A program made the translations under genes and the position numbers. The notes under the pieces are model-generated. The model was not told where the DNA came from, ran no database searches, and saw only the letters and a program-made list of their open reading frames with translations. 9,514 nt of DNA from an uncultured bacterium (GTDB lineage: Bacteria; Actinomycetota; Coriobacteriia; Coriobacteriales; Coriobacteriaceae): the NCBI GenBank assembly GCA_905215225.1, contig CAJMPM010000045.1:1-9514 (forward strand), given 5' to 3'. The stretch's first letter is position 1, and each line of letters starts with the position of its first letter. Positions 6,863 through 9,514 of the stretch are shown here, one piece after another.

Positions 6863-8422
6863 TTACTCCACCTCGCTCTGAGCGGTCTCGGTACCGAACA
6901 CAGCGCGGTACATCGGCGTCGCGTGAAGTTCCTCGGTGCTCTGCTCGAGCACAATGCCGGTCGCGGTCTCCACACCGTGCACGAGAGGCAGCGGGGTGGC
7001 GATGCCAACCCACAAGATCATGACAGCCAGGATGATTTCGGGGATCAGCATGAGCGCCGGGGCCTCATGCTTGCCCATGCCCTGGGGCGCATGGCCGAAT
7101 ACCGACTTGAGTGCGATGCGGGTGAGCGCGGAGATGGCCACGGTAAGACCGAGGGCGACCACGACGACCAGCCACATGGGACCGGCGGTAACACCGGCGA
7201 CAAAAGTCAGGAACTCGGAGATAAACATGCCAAAGGGCGGGAAGGCACCAAGACCGAGCAGCGCCAGGACGGCGAGCGCGGCGGTTGCGGGCGCAACCTC
7301 GACGACGCCCTGGATCTTGGCCAGGCTACGCGTGCCAAAGGCGTGCTGGATGTTGCCGGACACGCAGAAGGCAAGCGTCTTGGTAAAGCCGTGAAACACG
7401 CAGTGCAGCAGGGCCGCGGCGATACCCAGCGGGCCGCCGATACCCAGGCACAGGGCGATAACGCCCACGTTCTCCACAGACGAGTACGCAAAGCGGCGCT
7501 TGAGGTCGTCCTGGCGAAACATCGAAAGTGCCGCCACCAAAATGGACAGCGTGCCGACGATCAGCAGCAAAAGTTGCGGATACTCGGCGCCCACGGCCTG
7601 GATGGTAAAGCCATAGAAGCGCATGATCACAAGCATGGCGCACTTAAGCAGCACGCCCGAGAGCAGGGCCGAGACAGGGCTCGGGGCCTGGGAGTGGGCA
7701 TCGGGCAGCCAAGTGTGCATGGGGAACAGGCCGGCCTTGGTGCCAAAGCCGATCACGATAAACGCAAAGGCGAGGCGCATGAGCGTCGGGTCGAACTGGT
7801 CGGCATACGGCAGCACGCACGACAGGAACGCGGCCTCGTGGGCGGTGGGAATCACGTCGGCGGCGTTGGCGTAGATCAGCAGCGTACCGAACAGGCCAAA
7901 GGCCACGCCGGCGGTGCAGACCATCGCATACTTCCAAGAAGCCTCGAGGGCCGTCTTGTTCTTGTAGATACCCACAAGGAACACGGTGGAAAGCGTGGTC
8001 GCCTCCACGGCGGCCCACGTGAGGATCATGTTGTTGGACAGGCACGCGAGCAGCATAGTGAACACAAACAGGCTAAACAGCGCAAAATACTGCTTGGCGC
8101 GCTCGGCGGGCATGGAGCCCTCCTCGATATCGGCCTTTACATAGGGCAGCGAGAACAGCCCCGTAAGAAAACCGATAAAGCCGATGAGCAGCACAAAGAT
8201 GGCGCCCAGCGAATCGAGGTGGAACCACAGGCCAAGAGCGCTCACGGTGTCGCCGCTCATAAGGACGTCACCGGCCGTCATAATCGACAGCACCAGGACG
8301 GCTGCGACGGAGACCAGGTTGAGACCGGCAAACACGTTAAAGGACGAGTACTTGGGCTAAAACGCCATGCCCAGCGAGACCACCAAAGGAGTCGACAGCA
8401 GGGCTTTAATCAACGTTTCCAT
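6863..8422 (-). CDS. hyfF: Hydrogenase-4 membrane subunit F (antiporter-like), interrupted by an in-frame TAG at codon 22
   Basis: This is an antiporter-like (NuoN/L-type) membrane subunit of the hydrogenase. From the ATG at 8422 the frame spans 519 codons, close to the roughly 526 residues of E. coli HyfF. Hallmarks are LTWAAVEATTLSTVFLVGIY with conserved Glu140, WKY with Lys164, GFGTKAGLFPMHTWLPDAHS with Lys229, and APSPVSALLSGVLLK ending in Lys260. These are the charged residues expected in the proton channel. Around a dozen hydrophobic spans follow. Codon 22 (8359-8357) is TAG inside or just after the first hydrophobic segment, so a straight reading gives a 21-residue peptide. Restart at the GTG at 8335 would remove the first span, and no ribosome site is visible before it. 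By contrast, the ATG at 8422 has a strong AGAGGGGGT site, so 8422 is taken as the true start. The gene ends in TAA, three bases before hyfG. Confidence 0.88.
8357..8359 (-). other. In-frame TAG codon inside hyfF (codon 22)
   Basis: On the minus strand the frame from ATG 8422 reads GGC ATG GCG TTT TAG CCC AAG TAC, then continues without interruption for 497 further codons to TAA at 6865-6863. The base after the stop is C. The stop falls in a region that varies between HyfF proteins, so the ancestral residue cannot be deduced. Trp (TGG), Gln (CAG), Leu (TTG) and Tyr (TAC or TAT) are all one base away. Confidence 0.9.
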
Positions 8423-8425
8423 GTA

Positions 8426-9079
8426 CTACCCCCTCTGCTCGTACTGGTCGCGCGAATCGTGCGTGGGGGTGTCGTCCCAAATGCGACGCACGACGATGGA
8501 CATGATGATGACGGCAAAGATGGCGTCGGTGGCGATACCGATCTCGATGATCTCGGGAGCGGTGGGGGCCAAAAGCGCGAGCGTCACATGGCTGCCGTTT
8601 TCCATGAGGCAGTATCCAAAGATCTGCTTCATGATGTTGCGCTGCGAGATGATGCAGGTGAGGCCCACAAAGAAGTGAGCGAAGCTAATAGCGAGCGCAG
8701 GCGTTGCGACCTCGGCCGTGGGCAGGCTGATCTGCGTCACGACGGCAAAGCAGATCGCGACCTCCACGGCGATGATGCAAATGGCCCACGCGGGCTTAAG
8801 GCCGGCCTTGAGCGATGCGTCGCTCGGCTCGCCCATCTTCTTGTATGCGCGGTTGAGGATGTAAGGGACCAGGACGACCTTAGTGATAAAGGCAGATCCA
8901 GCCCACATAAGCAGCTCCTGCGCACCGGTAGTGACACCGAGCGTGGCGAGCAGTCCCACGAGCACCAGCGACTGCACCGCATACCAGTGGATGGAATGTT
9001 TGATGTTCTTGGAGACAACCACCATGGTGGACGTGACGATCAGAAGGCCGCCAAGGATGTTGACGATCGAATAACCCAT
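8426..9079 (-). CDS. hyfE: Hydrogenase-4 membrane subunit E (NuoK-like)
   Basis: This 217-residue integral membrane protein matches HyfE in length (E. coli HyfE is about 216 residues). Recognisable HyfE stretches are YAVQSLVLVGLLATL (residues 33-47), GSAFITKVVLVPYIL (61-75), SQRNIMKQIFGYCLMENGSH (145-164) and EIGIATDAIFAVII (179-192). About six hydrophobic segments are visible, followed by a short polar C-terminal tail after residue 198. HyfE is related to NuoK-type subunits of the proton-translocating arm and sits between the antiporter-like subunits HyfD and HyfF. The ATG at 9079 is set by an AGGAGGT ribosome site 8 bases upstream, which overlaps the hyfD stop. The gene ends in TAG at 8428-8426. 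A single codon (TAC) then separates it, in frame, from the hyfF start. Confidence 0.95.
   Translation of the reverse strand: MGYSIVNILGGLLIVTSTMVVVSKNIKHSIHWYAVQSLVLVGLLATLGVTTGAQELLMWAGSAFITKVVLVPYILNRAYKKMGEPSDASLKAGLKPAWAICIIAVEVAICFAVVTQISLPTAEVATPALAISFAHFFVGLTCIISQRNIMKQIFGYCLMENGSHVTLALLAPTAPEIIEIGIATDAIFAVIIMSIVVRRIWDDTPTHDSRDQYEQRG
8428..8436 (-). promoter_or_regulatory. Ribosome binding site that fixes the hyfF start upstream of the TAG
   Basis: The minus strand carries AGAGGGGGT, with its G run 6 bases before the ATG at 8422. It lies in the last codons of hyfE and touches its TAG stop. This strong, well-spaced site shows that translation is set up to begin before the in-frame TAG. 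The downstream GTG at 8335 has no such site. Confidence 0.7.
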
Positions 9080-9092
9080 GTCGTTCTACCTC

Positions 9093-9514
9093 CTAACCGA
9101 TCCAGCTGGCCGAAAGCGGGCCGCTGACGATGACCATGATGATGAGCACGATGAACACGAACGCCATCGCGCGGGGAAGCGGGGCACCCGCAGCGCCCTC
9201 TTCGCTCGGCTCGCCGGGCAGGCAATAGCCCATCCACTTGAGGAACCAGGCAAAGGTGGCGACGGTCTCGGCGACCATGATGCACACGAGCACCAGAATC
9301 GCGACGTTGCCGGCACCCACAGAAAAGCCGCCGGCGATGATCTGGAACTTCGAGAAGAACGTGTTCATGGGCGGCACGCCGGCAATGGCGAGCGCCGCGA
9401 CACCAAAGCCCACGCCCGAGATCGGGTACTTCTTTACGATGCCGCGAAGCTTGGGCAGCATACGCGTGCCGAGCGTAAAGGAGAACGAACCGGCGATCAG
9501 GAAGAACAGGGTCT
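9093..9514 (-). CDS. hyfD: Hydrogenase-4 subunit D-like antiporter-type membrane subunit (3' part)
   Basis: This is the C-terminal end of a membrane subunit of the NuoL/M/N (Mrp antiporter-like) family. The frame stays open to the window edge, so the upstream part is missing; 139 residues are visible and the stop is TAG at 9095-9093. The protein is very hydrophobic. It has the family motif GVPPMNTFFSKF, preceded by an open frame reading FFLIAGSFSFTLG, and at least two further membrane spans (around VAILVLVCIMVAETVATF and FVFIVLIIMVIVSG). In group 4 hydrogenases these subunits form the proton-pumping arm. The assignment to HyfD rather than HyfB rests on its place directly before hyfE, as in the E. 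coli hyf order; the sequence alone would only say antiporter-like subunit. A strong AGGAGGT site for the next gene overlaps its stop codon, so the two genes are likely cotranscribed. Confidence 0.8.
   Translation of the reverse strand, partial: TLFFLIAGSFSFTLGTRMLPKLRGIVKKYPISGVGFGVAALAIAGVPPMNTFFSKFQIIAGGFSVGAGNVAILVLVCIMVAETVATFAWFLKWMGYCLPGEPSEEGAAGAPLPRAMAFVFIVLIIMVIVSGPLSASWIG

Noticed and set aside
4886..9127. Very long open frame on the plus strand (about 1413 codons) antisense to hyfD-hyfH
   Set aside because: It is a shadow of GC-rich codon use in the minus-strand genes. Its translation is low-complexity (His, Gly, Asp, Arg, Ala rich) with no recognised domain, while the opposite strand encodes clear hydrogenase subunits throughout.
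1..9514. Genome-wide reassignment of UAG to a sense codon
   Set aside because: hyfD, hyfE, hyfI and hycI all end in UAG at exactly the expected protein length, so UAG normally terminates here. Only partial or conditional readthrough remains possible.
1..9514. CRISPR arrays, insertion sequences, tRNA or rRNA genes, phage genes
   Set aside because: I looked on both strands and saw no repeat-spacer pattern, transposase, inverted-repeat-bounded element or recognisable RNA gene. Almost the whole window is occupied by tightly packed metabolic genes.

Overview
The window is one strand-coherent block. Every supported gene lies on the minus strand, so transcription runs from base 9514 towards base 1. 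It holds the distal two thirds of a formate hydrogenlyase-type (group 4A [NiFe]) hydrogenase operon, followed by an unlinked-looking molybdopterin oxidoreductase. The DNA is GC-rich, with strong Shine-Dalgarno sites and very tight gene packing. Together with the protein flavour this suggests a high-GC anaerobe, perhaps a gut Coriobacteriia such as Collinsella. That taxonomic guess is an impression; no rRNA or marker gene is present to test it.

In transcription order the genes are: hyfD-like (3' part, 9514-9093), hyfE (9079-8426), hyfF (8422-6863, with an in-frame TAG at codon 22), hyfG (6859-5087, NiFe large subunit fused to a NuoC-like domain), hyfH (5085-4369, two [4Fe-4S] clusters), hyfI (4366-3584, NiFe small subunit), hycH/hyfJ (3583-3002, maturation factor), hycI (3002-2499, endopeptidase for the large subunit) and focA (2459-1620, formate channel). 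A strong intrinsic terminator follows at 1562-1597. Beyond it lies a PsrA/PhsA-like molybdopterin oxidoreductase (1497 to beyond base 1), interrupted by an in-frame TAG at 253-255.

The D-E-F-G-H-I order matches the E. coli hyf operon, while the last three genes supply maturation (HycH, HycI) and formate transport (FocA). The membrane subunits HyfD, HyfE and HyfF form the proton-translocating arm. HyfG, HyfH and HyfI form the peripheral H2-evolving arm. HycI would cleave the C-terminal extension of HyfG after nickel insertion, and FocA would move formate across the membrane. The formate dehydrogenase subunit, hyfA, hyfB, hyfC and any regulator are not in the window. The molybdoenzyme that is present lacks the Cys/Sec-His signature of formate dehydrogenases, so it should not be taken as the FHL formate dehydrogenase.

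The most striking observation is two in-frame UAG codons, in hyfF and in the molybdoenzyme gene. In each case the reading frame and family similarity continue past the stop. UAG is also the apparent normal terminator of four other genes here, and three of those four are in frame with the next gene. Single-base mutation or sequencing error is the simplest explanation for the internal stops. UAG readthrough is the interesting alternative.
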